Of a stretch of 64,000 bases of DNA, positions 24,096 through 34,905 are shown in pieces. Source of the DNA: Carettochelys insculpta (Eukaryota; Chordata; Testudines; Carettochelyidae); NCBI RefSeq assembly GCF_033958435.1, contig NC_134161.1, forward strand, positions 12,152,001 through 12,216,000. The letters run 5' to 3'. Numbering within the stretch: position 1 is the stretch's first letter; each line of letters begins with the position of its first letter. Below the pieces are notes generated by a model. It worked only from the letters and a program-made list of their open reading frames with translations. It was not told where the DNA came from and did no database searches. A program made the position numbers and the translations under genes.

Positions 24096-24125
24096 GACCA
24101 GGGACACATCATCCAATTCACGTCA

Positions 24126-24230
24126 CATAGAATAGTAGCACTGGAAGGAACCTCACGAGGTCATCCAGTGCACCTTCCTGCACTTCTGGCAGAACAAAGT
24201 ATTATTCTTGACGTACATCTAGATTAACAT
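24126..24230 (-). repeat. CR1 LINE 3' end fragment
   Basis: 'catagaatagtagcactgga', 'aggaacctcacgaggtcatc' and 'gcacttctggcagaac' match the 3' terminus of CR1 in reverse complement, as at 1041 and 63170. Confidence 0.75.
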
Positions 24231-24814
24231 CCACCCCCACATAAACTAGAAACCCACAAGTAGTCACCAGGGGAATAATCTACACAGATTTTCTTCCTCC
24301 ATGAAATTCAGTGGCAAACCTGGTGTGTCCTGGAAATGTGTGTCCCAGATTAACATATGCAAAAGTATGAGTCAAGGTGATTTGATTGACTGTCGGGTAA
24401 CCTGAGTTAAAGGAGGGGGAAAAGCTCTATCTGAAACATACACATAGTGATAAGTGCTACCCTGGCAGTAAATTCATAGGGCTGCAACTGTAGGTTATCA
24501 GAGCTTCAAGGCATGGATTTGTTCTGCAATCTGCCTAGCACATTTTAGGTGCTATGTAATTTATAATAATACATTTGAACTCTCCAAAAGGTCCTTTCAT
24601 TTACAGGCGAGCTGGGCAAAGCTATTCACATGGATCGTTTGTCTGATTAAAAATGCACTTTCAGTCAACCTGAAACTAGGCAGGAGTTTGACAAAAATGT
24701 GGTTTGGGCCATTTATAAAACAGTTGGAGGAGGAGATAGCAATGATGTGCCATTGCTGCTGTTTCCTTGCACCCCCTTAATGACCTTTAGGTCAATGCTC
24801 AGAGAGCTGATGGG
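24231..24814. other. unique non-coding sequence
   Basis: Nothing recognised. Confidence 0.45.
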
Positions 24815-25143
24815 GGATTGCAAGGTTTTTCACACAGCGCATAGTTAACCTGTGGAACTCCTTGCCAGAGGAGGCTGTGAAGGCTAGGGCTATATGAGAG
24901 TTCCAAGAAGAGTTAGATAAATTCATGGAGGTTAGGTCCATAAAAGGCTATTAGCCAAGGGTAGGAATGGTGTCCCTGGCATCTGATTGTCAGAGGCTGG
25001 AGATGGATGGCAGGAGACAAATCGCTTGATCATTGTCTTCAGCCCACCCCCTCTGGGGCACCTGGCACTGGCCACGGTCAGCCGACGGGATGCTGGGCTA
25101 GACAGACCTTTGGTCTGACCCACTAATGGCCATTCTTATGTTC
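24815..25143 (+). repeat. CR1 LINE 3' region
   Basis: 'ttaacctgtggaactccttg', 'ttagataaattcatggaggt', 'aaaggctattagcca', 'cacctggcactggccac' and the terminal 'tttggtctgacccactaatg', 'gccattcttatgttctt' give a nearly full 3' untranslated end of a CR1 subfamily. It is the best preserved copy of this type in the window. Confidence 0.92.
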
Positions 25144-25604
25144 TTCTGAATCCCCACTCTGCATCAAACCCCAAATCAACCTTTTTGACTCTCTGACAAT
25201 TTTGGAATGTTTCAGATTAGGTTTGACCAACCCACATACCTCTGTTTCTTGGAATTGTCACTGAACTGACAAAATCAACGATTCACCCAGATCTAATCTC
25301 AGTTTCAGTCCTTGTATATATTCTCTGTAATGAGCTCAAACTCAAAAACCACTAGGAATTTTGAACAGCTTTTATCACTTAGAAAAGGCTGAACCAAAAC
25401 ATCTTAGCGGGTTTGAAATTTTTCCCACTATATCATACCTTTGAGTCAAGAAATGTGTTGAAACCAACCCTTTCCTGACGAGCTTTGGTTTAGCCAAAAG
25501 GGCATTTTCCAAACAAAAAGAGTTGCTCAAACAGCTCCGGCAGAGAGCACTTGACAATCCGCCTCCTCTCCTTCCCTCCAACACACCACTGCACAGTACC
25601 CAGC
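25144..25604. other. unique non-coding sequence
   Basis: Nothing recognised. Confidence 0.45.
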
Positions 25605-26033
25605 TTATACGTCTACACTAGCAAGTTCTTTTGGAAAATCCAGCCATTTTTCGAAAGAATACGCAGCTCAACTACACACAAAATGTGCTCTTTCCATCCA
25701 AAATTGAAAGAACGTGGTCTTCTTCCAGAAACCCTCTTCCACTCCCGGATCAGGAACAGCGCCTCCTTTGGAAAGATTCTTTCCAGAAAAGCATGTGTAG
25801 ATGCACCACAGGCCCTTTTATTAAAAGAGCCATCCTCATGGTGCTGGATTATTCGATCTGTGGCCTGTTCTTTGTAAAGAGCAGGGACTGTGTGTACGCT
25901 CTCTATCGACAGAGAGGACCTATTTTTCTATCCGCTTTTTTGTGCATGGATACAATCTTTCAAAATAAGTTTTTTCAGAAGATCTCTTCCAGACAAACTT
26001 CTTTTGAAGGATCACTGTGGTGTAGACGTAGGC
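25605..26033. mobile_element. non-autonomous DNA transposon, GTCTACAC type, family C
   Basis: Left end ttatacgtctacac and right end gtgtagacgtaggc form terminal inverted repeats 429 bp apart. Inside are many 'ttttggaaa', 'cttccaga' and 'ttcgaaag' motifs on both arms, which suggests a worn TTCGAAA-rich palindrome. The flanking triplets (agc and aaa) do not match. The two frames inside it (25551-25877 and 25631-26101) cross the element edges and are not genes. Confidence 0.65.
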
Positions 26034-26329
26034 AAAGAGCTGGAGTGTGCAGAAAGCTATTAGCTATAAATGGGAATCCCAGATTCTCAGCCCCAACTTA
26101 GGGCAGTAGAACAATGACTGTTCCCCAAGGACATCTTTGTTTTCTGACCACTCTTTCTACCTGATGTGCCCAGAGACCTGGGGATCTGAATAGCTAAAAG
26201 GGAGCAGAGAAAACAAGAGAATCCACCATGGGTGTTTCTGTGTTTTCACTCCCCTTTTAAAAAAAAAAGAAAAGAAAACAGCATCTTCCTCTCTCCCATT
26301 CTGTCTTGCTTAGTTCAATAGTCGACCCT
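26034..26329. other. unique sequence with an A-rich run
   Basis: An A/G run lies at about 26260-26278. Nothing else recognised. Confidence 0.45.
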
Positions 26330-26405
26330 TGAATCTTTGACTATGCATCTGTACAGCACCTAGCACCATGCACCTAGACATCTGTTCAGGCCTCGAGGTA
26401 CGATC
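26330..26405 (+). repeat. old SINE/LINE tail, 'gtacagcacctagcac' type
   Basis: 'ctgtacagcacctagcacca' followed by a short G/T-rich end, like the tails at 13040, 40628 and 48385. Confidence 0.55.
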
Positions 26406-27312
26406 ATGACACACATCCTCACATAGAAAAAGACAAACAGTCAGCCACACCCAGGTGAACCTAAGAGGCCACCTGCAGCAGAGAAATGGGATGGAGGGAG
26501 GGAATGAATAGGGTAAGAGAAGAGATTTGTCCATCCAGCCTGTTGTGCTTGAAAAGACCCATTTTACTCCCAGAGGTCTTCAAGCCACTGCAATTCCCTG
26601 TTAGTTAATAGGAAAAGTGAGAGAAGCAACCATTGCTTTTGCTTGATTGCCTTGTAAAGCCTTTGTCACTCAGAAAGGGAACAAAGGGAGCCTAATAACA
26701 CCCGGTGCCACAAAGGCAAGTTCCAAGGAAGAGACAGAAATCAATTATCTGGGTGAAATACAAAGGGAGAGAAAGTGGCACACACGTCCGCATCAGCAAA
26801 CAGCGTGCATAATCCCATTAACAGAGGCGCTATCTCCCTTGCCTGAGCAACGAGCCAGAGAGGAAAATGATAATTAAAATAAACAAACAAAAAACAAGGC
26901 TTGACTTCATGGCTGAGGGACAGCAAGGCTGCTGGGATTTCACTGGGACATGGCAAACTATTGGGAGAGACTGCGCAATGGCAAACCAATAGCAGGAAGA
27001 ATTTCCAAATGGAGAGTCCTGCAAGTGGTTTTCTCAAAATAAATGCCGTGAGTGCTGGTAATTTCCAAAGAGCTGACTCATTGCACAGAACTGACCTTTC
27101 CTTATTTCCAGCTTCCAAGATGTAGTTAAATGCAGTTAACACACAAACTACTCTTCCATCTTAGCAGTTGCTCAATTTGTGATAGGGGAAACAGACCCAG
27201 TGTTATTGAAAATGGGAAGGGGTGGGTTCATGAGACAATCTCTGTGGTTAGGCCTGGTTCCCAGTAGACCTGGTCAGGCCATTTTCAGTGAAACACTTTC
27301 TCCATTTCTGGC
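26406..27312. other. unique non-coding sequence
   Basis: No repeat recognised. Frames of 60-133 codons on both strands overlap and have no motif. Confidence 0.45.
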
Positions 27313-28008
27313 GAATGCTACCCACAACACATTTTGAAATAGCACTTAGCTATTTTGAGATATAGCCCCTACACACATTCAAGTTTATTTCAAAATAGAG
27401 CCATTGGGTGCACTATGGATTATTTCAAAATAGGACCTATTCTCTGTGGCTGTTTCTACACAGGCCACTTCCTTCGCAAGTGGCATGCTAATACACAGAG
27501 CGAAAGATGCTATTGAGGCACGGATGCAAATTCCTCACACCTCATTAGCATATCCTCACATGATTTGGAGTCTGGAAGACCGTTCTTCCGGACTCCAAAA
27601 TGCCATGTAGAAGCACGGCCCCTGGGAGGCTTCTGAAAGGAAGTCCTTCTTCCGGAGGTCCCTTCTTCCCAAAAATTTTTGGGAAGAAGGGGGCTCCAGA
27701 AGCCCTCCCAGGGGCCGTGCTTCTACATGATGTTTTGGCATCCAGAAGAACAGTCTTCCGGACTCCAAATCATGTGATGTTATGCTAATGAGGCATGGGG
27801 AATTTGCATCCATGCCTCAGTAGCATCCTTCACTCCATGTATTAGCATGCCACTTCCGAAGGAAGTGGCCTGTGCAGAAACGGCCTGTTTTAACAGCACC
27901 TATTTTGAAATAGGTGCTATTTTGAAATAGATCTTTTGAAATAGGCAATTGCATTGTGTAGATGCTTGTATAGCTATTTCAAAATAACTATGCTGTGTAG
28001 ACAAACTA
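27313..28008. mobile_element. non-autonomous DNA transposon with TTTCAAAATA repeats, split by a younger element
   Basis: The outer flanks (27313-27447 and 27886-28008) hold repeated 'tatttcaaaata' or 'tattttgaaata' units in both orientations. The right end 'tatgctgtgtagacaaact' is a GTCTACAC-type terminus. The left end is worn. The halves are interrupted by the fold-back element at 27448-27885 and share 'agcacctattttgaaatagg' arms around it. The original element would be about 255 bp. Confidence 0.65.
27448..27885. mobile_element. 438-bp fold-back (full-length palindromic) DNA transposon
   Basis: The left arm (27448-27675) and right arm (27676-27885) are inverted copies over nearly their whole length. 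The axis lies in a perfect 32-bp palindrome at 27660-27691 (cccttcttcccaaaaa and its complement). The tips, ggctgtttctacacaggcca and its counterpart ending cggcc, differ at two of about 27 positions. The left arm has an extra block of roughly 20 bases near the axis (about 27636-27657). It is flanked by the triplet tgt on each side, a clean 3-bp target duplication. No coding capacity. Confidence 0.88.
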
Positions 28009-28302
28009 AGACAAAGCTCTGGGGTGAATGCACTTTAACGACAAACAAGTGTTCCCAAGGTCACTGGGACTAGCTATTCTGCATCTTACAATCCCTGATG
28101 ATATACATATGGCATTCGAGACCAAAGACACGTGGATGGTGCCCAAGTGAAATTACCACAAATGTAAATGGAAGCCAGCAAGGAAACGGCCTGCATGCTC
28201 TAAGAAAAGGTTTTTTTCTGTCCCATGAAGAAAAGGCAGAGGAAATTTCTGAATGGTACTGGTGACCTGGCTGCTTTGCACACACACCGCATATGCCGTT
28301 CA
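28009..28302. other. unique non-coding sequence
   Basis: Nothing recognised. Confidence 0.45.
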
Positions 28303-28362
28303 GAGCCAAATTATCTGTCAGTGTAAACTGGAGCAGCTCTGTTGACTGACACCAGCAGAAAG
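28303..28362. repeat. old palindromic repeat, GTGTAAATCAGC type, copy 2
   Basis: 'tcagtgtaaactggagcagc' with 'ctgttgactgacacc' matches the two arms seen at 8347 and 44661. Confidence 0.45.
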
Positions 28363-28584
28363 TATATCCTTACACATTCATTAAATAAATATATCAGTGC
28401 TGATTGTTAGCTCAGTGGAGTGGCCTTGGGGCACAGATCATGGCCATGAAAAGTGAATGGTTGATAGTCCCACTAACTCTCTGCTCCAGATTGGCCTACT
28501 GCATATGCTGCAATAGCTTGTATATGTTAAATAACTGAACTGTTGGAAGTTAAAGTTTGGCACATTTAAATTAGAAGTATAGCA

Positions 28585-28832
28585 CCCATTTTCAACAGTG
28601 AGGGTAATGGGCCATTGGAACTAACTACCAAGAGAAGTGATAGATTCTCCACCTCCTGATGTCTTCAAAACAAGACCAGACGCTTTTCTGGAAGACATGA
28701 CCTGGGCAACCATAAAAGTCATTGGCCTTAGTAAAGGAGAATTTGGAGGAAATTCTACAGCTTATATTATGGAGGACTCAGGAGATCAGACCAGATAATC
28801 CAATGGTCCCATCTGGCCTTAAAAATCTATGA
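28585..28832 (+). repeat. CR1 LINE 3' region
   Basis: 'ggccattggaactaactacc', 'gtgatagattctccacctcc', 'gatgtcttcaaaacaagacc', 'ggaggactcaggagatcaga' and 'aatggtcccatctggcctta' and then 'aaaatctatga' follow the CR1 3' untranslated order through to the terminus. Confidence 0.85.
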
Positions 28833-28909
28833 CAATGTCCCCACTAGAACATTTTCTAAGATGTAAAACTCATGTCAGAAAATCAAGACGTAAATGCTCC
28901 CATGCCTAA

Positions 28910-29040
28910 AGCACTGAAACAAGCAGGCTGATGTTCAGTTACTGAGTATCCACCGTTACTGCTGAAGCCAATGGCAGCTTCAATTGCTCAGCACTTGTGG
29001 AAATGTACCTTTAGGTGCTGGTGCTCAGGCCTGCAGGTTT
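28910..29040. repeat. old palindromic repeat relic, 'gctcagcac' type
   Basis: 'ttactgagtatccaccgtta', 'gaagccaatggcagctt' and 'gctcagcacttgtgga' correspond to a dispersed palindrome centred on 'attgacttcaatgg'. It is very diverged. Confidence 0.35.
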
Positions 29041-29229
29041 GACAATGGGAGTGCACAGTTCTGTTAAACATAGATGAGTAATTCTGTGTCTACCAGGCTG
29101 GGGCTGATGTTACTGTAATACCAATATATATTCCTCTCCTGTTTTAAAGTACATTCACTTGTGGTGCAATTAGCCCAAAAGAATTTTTGACCCAATTTCT
29201 GGTGACTCACGTTAATTAACAGAGACCCC

Positions 29230-29530
29230 AAGGGGGGGTGGGGGCTGAGCACTCAGTTCATCTGGAGCAGGCCCTCTGCTGGGGGGCAAAAGAGGCAGTT
29301 CCCGAGGGGCCCAGAGTTACAAAGAGGCCTAGAGCTCCAGCCAGCAATGGCGGTGGCCAGAGCCCCTTTGAAATGCCACAGCAGTGAGGCTCCATCCTTC
29401 CAGGTGGCTTGTGGGGGGCGGGGCGCGGGGGCAGCACCGGTGTCTGAGTGACACTAAGAACCCTAGGCCCTGCCCCTTCTGCCCTTGGCCATGCCACAGT
29501 GCAGAGCTAGGTCCCCCTCCCACCTTGCTG
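29230..29530 (-). repeat. unclassified GC-rich interspersed repeat
   Basis: On the minus strand it reads 'ggaactgcctcttttgcccc', which from memory is part of a turtle repeat. It is the most GC-rich stretch around (a short 'ggcggggcgcggggg' run at about 29414), but has too few CpGs over too short a span to call a promoter island. Confidence 0.4.
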
Positions 29531-31685
29531 TGGTGGTTGTTGGTCCTGCTGATCCGGAGCGTACCTATTGGAGGTCAGGAACTATGCATTTCAGAGACCG
29601 GTCACCTGGGCAGTGTGTACAGTGCTGGCACTCTCAGGCCAAGGACTGAGCTCAGTAAGTCAGCTACTGAATTCTCATAAAGGTCTTCTTGCAAATGAAT
29701 GGGATGCAAAACAGGCAGCTGCTCTCTCCCCATGCTGGGGCCAGATTTTGCAGACCCTTGCAGGAGTGTTTAATTTTACAGGAGTGGGAGAAGCACGTGG
29801 CAGCAGTGGCTCTAGTGAGTTGCCAGCATTGACTTAGAACTGGGGGTGCCTGGCTCTGGGAGAGGGGGAGGGCATTTATTTAGTGTCCTGGCTGTGCCTG
29901 GCTCTATCAAGCTTGTATCATATAATGTGGTGAATATAGAAAGATGACAACCACACGTGTGACGATCGCTGAATTCCTCTTGGACATCTCTGTCCCAGCC
30001 CATCACGTTGGCCACGTCAGGCCTCTCTTTGAATCCCCAGGCTGGCTTCTCTTTCACTGTCACCTCAACTGATGGTCTTCACTGTGTATCCCCTACTATC
30101 TGTCACCTCCCTTTCACACTCCCCTGGTCAGCTTAGCAAACCAGCCTCCAGTGCTCACTTGTTCCATTTAAACACCTTCACAGGTTCCTCTCCTTTCTTC
30201 AACTGGCTCCTCAAAGCTCTCCTAACCCATGACATCCACAATCAACTCGACACTGGTAACTCTACCAGTGTGTCGAGACGCCCATCTTACCAACCGATAT
30301 TATTCAAACCAGAAGTTCTCAAACTATTCCCTGCTGAGAGCTGTCCCACCCCAAATGACCCTAAAATCTCCAAGGCCCGTCTGAGTCACAACAACTGCTT
30401 TTCTGCATATTTTCTGCCCAAGGCTCCCTGTCACAAGGGTTCCATGAAACTCAGTTCTTCAGGCTTTGGCTGTAGACTCAGGTGAGGGATTAGGAGCCTT
30501 GTGCTTCAGCTCCAGACAGTGCAGCTCTGGTGTTCTGCTCTGCACACCAGCAAGTCTAATGTGGGTCTTTCTTGGCAGACCCCGAAAACCTGGTTGTGAA
30601 CACTGGGGGGGGCTACAAGCAGGTTTCAAGGGGTCCACCAAGAGTGAGAACCCAATGGTCTAGTTCTTTCTTTGTGCACCCTGCATCTGCCTATTCCCAT
30701 CAATTTACTCTTGTTAGGATTTTTGTTGCATCTTTGCAGAGTGCCTGGCACACAGGAATGCTGTTCCCTGACTGGCTCTCCTATGTGGTATCTACTACAC
30801 ATGTTAAAGACTATTTCCAGGAACTCCTCCTAGCGAGAAAGAGATAGGGCCACCAAATCTGGTGTGCAGCTTCCTCCTATTGTAACTTAAAGAAAGGTCA
30901 GGGTTTGGTTGTGCCAGGAAAATGGGGTGGCCGCTCATAAAACCCATGAGAAAAGATACAGAATCACCAAGTAGGTGAAATGTTCTGACTGAGAGCACGG
31001 AGGGCAGACAGACCTGGCCCTGCTGCGGGACATGAAACCCGCCTCCCCTGGCTGTGCGTGCTAGAATTGCAGTGCCCTGGAGTGGTGCTTCTTACCTGAC
31101 CCCAAGCTGCTGCTGTGAAAGAGGGCTGGGGCAGTCTTCTTCCCCCAGGCAGCCTGTGTATTGAACCCCTGACCCCTAGCCCCACTCCAGAGCACTGACT
31201 TAATGAAACATGTCCATTTTCATTTCATTTTCCAGCACCCTACCCACCCACCCATCCAAAATGCAGTTAAGGGCCCAAGCAATGTCAGGTAAATCTTCAA
31301 GTGGTAATATCAATAACAAAAGGGATACACCTCAATTTCTTAGCTTTCAACCCCAACAGGGGAGGCGAGGAATTACATTTTCATGTGAACCATGAAATCC
31401 TGACCATAATGTCTGGTTACTACCATAATCCAATTTTAAACAGGATTAACAATCCAACATGGATTGCTGGTGCCCTCATGCTGTTATTAGCTGCTTTGGA
31501 GCTCGGACATCAGACTAATCCCGTGTTCTTAGGGCCTGAGTCAAGACCGACCGAAAACAGCAGAAAAAGACCCCAGTTACGTCAATGGACTTTGCAGCGA
31601 AATCAAAGTGAGCATCAGAACACGACAAAATCTCCAAAATCTATCATGATTTCCACTTATCACTCACCCATCCAATCCATTGCCG
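29531..31685. other. mostly unique sequence
   Basis: A small hairpin at 30248-30275 (cactggta/taccagtg arms with a 4-base loop). 'agaagttctcaaactattcc' at about 30309 resembles a hAT terminal CAGTGGTTCTCAAACT. No right end found. Otherwise nothing recognised in about 2.1 kb. Confidence 0.4.
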
Positions 31686-32021
31686 TGGGGAGATATGACA
31701 GGAGCCTTCAAATACCTGAAGTGGGGGAGGGTTCCCGGAGAGGATGGCGAGAGGATGGAGAGATGGCAGAACCAGGATCAATGGTCTCAAGTTGCAGTGC
31801 AGGAGGTCTAGGTTGGATGTGAGTAAAAACTATTTCACTGGGAGAGAGGTGAAGCTCTGGAATGTGTTACCTAGGGAGATAGTAGAATCTACTCCCCTAG
31901 AGGCCTTTACTTTCCTGCTTGACAAAGCCCTGTCTGGGATGATTTAGTTAGGAGTAGTCCAGCTTTCAGCATGGGATTGTACTCGACCTCCTGAAGTCCC
32001 TTTCAACCCTATGATTCTATG
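31686..32021 (+). repeat. CR1 LINE 3' region with terminus
   Basis: 'gagatatgacaggagccttc', 'agaaccaggatcaatggtct', 'ctaggttggatgtgagtaaa', 'gtgttacctagggagatagt', 'cttgacaaagccctg' and the terminal 'cctatgattctatg' give the 3' end of another CR1 subfamily. The start of the interval would be the tail of the reverse-transcriptase frame. No intact coding sequence. It explains the second half of the 173-codon frame at 31301-31822. Confidence 0.92.
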
Positions 32022-33023
32022 GGCTCTTGCTTGGAGATATAACTACTTTCTATGTCTTTACCAGCTAGCAGAGAGGGGCACCTCAATCCAATGAGGGCTA
32101 AACCAAAGAGATTTAATTTTAGCTTTTCGATTTTAGGAAAGACCAGTCTGAGTCAAGCCTGGGAAACATAGGTCTCTTCCATACTGTCCACCTGCCCCAG
32201 GGTACATTTGAGCACAGAAAGCCGGGGGAGAGAAAGACCAAATCCACTGGTGTAGGCTGCATGCAAAACTCTCGACACATCCCCATGAAGGCAAGATTAA
32301 AATACAGTCACTTAATCCCCTCCAAAGCCTCTTAAGCATTTATATCAGGGTCAGCTCAGTTGGCGCTTAGTCAAACTGCCTCTGAAAAATCTCCCAATTT
32401 AGACCCTTCCGCTTACTGTCAAGTCGGCGGCAATGAGGACCAGGATCAAAGACGGTGGATGGCTGAGCAGGGAGATGGTATAAGCAGTGTTAGTCACTCT
32501 CATTAGCTTCCTCCTCCCAATCTCATCCCAGAATTCACTTGCTGTCTGCTCTAAGCAGTTTACTCTTCACTTCTTTGATTTCACAGGGTTTCCCTGAAAG
32601 ATAACCCATCAGATTCCTGACAGGAATAAGTCCACCGGTTTCAGTGTGGTCGCACCAGGAAGAAATCTACCCCAGGTGGTTGATGCAAGGCACACCAGGC
32701 TGCTAGCTGGGGAGAAGTGAAGAGATGTCAATCCCTATCCAGGAGCCCTAAAGAAGTCTCTGGTTTCCTCCCTATGTTTCTCCCATGCCAAAAATTGCCA
32801 TGAGGAAGTCTGTCCCAGCTATGGAATTTTAGTGGGGGGTAGGAAATGGAAATGTTCAACCCCCACTCATGCCCTGTTCCTTAAACCAGAGTCATTACAG
32901 CATTCAGGCCTCTTTACGCCATTTGAATGGCAAAATACACACTTTTTCCTTTTCAAAACTCCATCCAAAGGGAAGAGAAAGAATGGATCTAGTTCAAACT
33001 AAAACCCTACTTACTGCTGAGCA
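32022..33023. other. unique non-coding sequence
   Basis: Nothing recognised. Confidence 0.45.
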
Positions 33024-33325
33024 CAGGGGTCTGCAACCTTTACAGGGTGAAGTGCTGAAATTTGACCTTTTGACCTCTACGTACCGACTGAGTGCCAGTG
33101 ATACTTTTCAAAGTCCCCAGTAGTCCTAATTACAATAGCTTCATGAATAAATAAATGAAAATGCAGAGCTTTGGTGTTTATGTGGCGGCTGGGAGCATTA
33201 GCTGGTCTTTTTGTGAAGCCACAGGCTTTGAGCAAGCTCCCGGCTGCATGGGGCAGAAAGGATGGGGCTGAGCTCCCGCCTCATGTGCCACTCTTGGCAC
33301 CCCTGCTGGGGGTTGCTGATCCCTG
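33024..33325. mobile_element. hAT (Charlie-like) non-autonomous element
   Basis: Left end caggggtctgcaacctt and right end gggttgctgatccctg are inverted repeats of the CAGGGGTCGGCAACC type. Flanking octamers gctgagca and acttagtg agree at 4 of 8, the other four including three transitions. Both fit the CTNAG core preferred by hAT insertions. 302 bp and non-coding. Confidence 0.82.
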
Positions 33326-34784
33326 ACTTAGTGTTTTAAACGGTTTAACCATTTTTCCTTCTTATTCATCTTTAGTAAAAAGGTTAAAAGGACTTAATAG
33401 TGGGTTTGCCATTGTACTAAATAGGATGAGGTCTCTGCATGCCACACCTGGTTTAACACAGTTTAACGAGGCATAGCGACTGGGTTAGGTTTGCACTTTT
33501 AGCCCACAGAGTCCACCTAAATAAATATAACAAAACCCCATGGAAGCTGTGCATGCACAAGGAACATGGGACTCTGATGCCTTGACCTGTCTTTCTCCCT
33601 AGCCATAGCACCTCAGCTGACAAAGCCAGGAAGGGTCTCTTCTAACTGGGCTTGGAGAGTATCACAGCCGGTCTGAGAGCTTTAAGTGGCTGAACAACTT
33701 CTGGATTCACAGACAGTTGACTGAGGCTCTTCTCCACCTGGAGTTGCAGCAGCACACACCTTACAGGATAGAGATGTCAAGCAGCTGATCGAACAGGGTG
33801 CCTGTGCGTAACTTGTATGTGTGTGATTATTACCATTTGGTCTTACAATGCAGGGATTAAACCAGTGGCCTCCACAGCTAAAAGTGCAAGAGCCTACACT
33901 CTGTAGCTGGGGCTGTAACAGCTCATAGGCTCTACAGATTGGCACCGGGGAGGACTTACACCACACCAGTGGACTAGAGATGTGTGTGTGTATCAATACA
34001 CACAACCATCCATCGGCTTACCCCTCCCGCACCTTACAACGACACACACTGGCATACCCCCACACCCAGAGACACTGCAAAATCCACATGCTCCCCCACA
34101 GATGTATTTTAACATTCCAATACCAGGGTCAGAGAGAATCTCACTGTATCCTTCTTATCTTCCCTCCGCATACCAGCCCTTCCAATGCCATCGGCAATTT
34201 TACATGTAAATGAGCCCATCCATCACTCCCTACTCTGCAGCACCTCACTCCCAAGCCTGCTGTGAAGTTACACCATTAAATCTCCCGACTTTACAATATA
34301 CATCATGACAGATTTGACATCAATCAGCTGTGTCAGTATGCTCTCCACAAACCATAAACTTGCTCTGCATTCCATCTCTGCACATGGTGATTAAAACCTT
34401 CCCAAGCTAGGTTCCTGATTACAGTGACGAACGGCTAGCCAGGCCTTCTGACTCACTGTTTGGCCATTTGCGTCCAATCATCCCGGCGCCAGATCACCTC
34501 TTCCGCTATTTCTTCACGTGCTGTATGCACTCCACTATTGAGCTCGCCCATTGGCTGTTTTCTGACCCATCTCATCCATCCATCCTTCCTATGCTCTGCC
34601 GCTGCTACTGGGCCTCCAGCTACCAACTTGTCCTTCAGAATAGCTGCTGATGCAACTCTGTCTAACTCTCAAGTCACTTAAGTAAAGCATTAGAGAACGT
34701 ACGGTCAGGAGCCACCATGCTCTGGTTGTAGGCATGTGGGATGGTTGAGTAATATTTACTTCTTTTTGAAGATGCTTTCACATC
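33326..34784. other. unique non-coding sequence
   Basis: An 8-bp perfect hairpin (tgtgtgta, loop tcaa, tacacaca) at 33985-34004 arises from a TG/CA run. Otherwise nothing recognised. Confidence 0.45.
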
Positions 34785-34905
34785 CATAACCCCGATCCTG
34801 CAAGGACTCAGAAATGTGACCACCTTTATTCAACTGCAAACACTTCCACTGTCTTTGACAGGGCTGCTCAGAGTGCATTGTTTATGTAGGGTCAACGCCT
34901 TAAAC
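34785..34905. repeat. old repeat relic, 'gatcctgcaa' type
   Basis: 'ccgatcctgcaaggactcag' and 'caaacacttccactgtcttt' match worn halves of an old palindromic sauropsid repeat. The same type recurs at 38505. Confidence 0.35.

Noticed and set aside
23742..24227. 161-codon plus-strand frame
   Set aside because: Pyrimidine-rich composition and an overlapping CR1 fragment explain it.
29400..29450. Possible CpG island promoter
   Set aside because: The GC-rich run is too short and too poor in CpG, and it lies in a dispersed repeat.
31301..31822. 173-codon plus-strand frame as a gene
   Set aside because: Its second half is CR1 3' sequence and its first half has no motif or start context.
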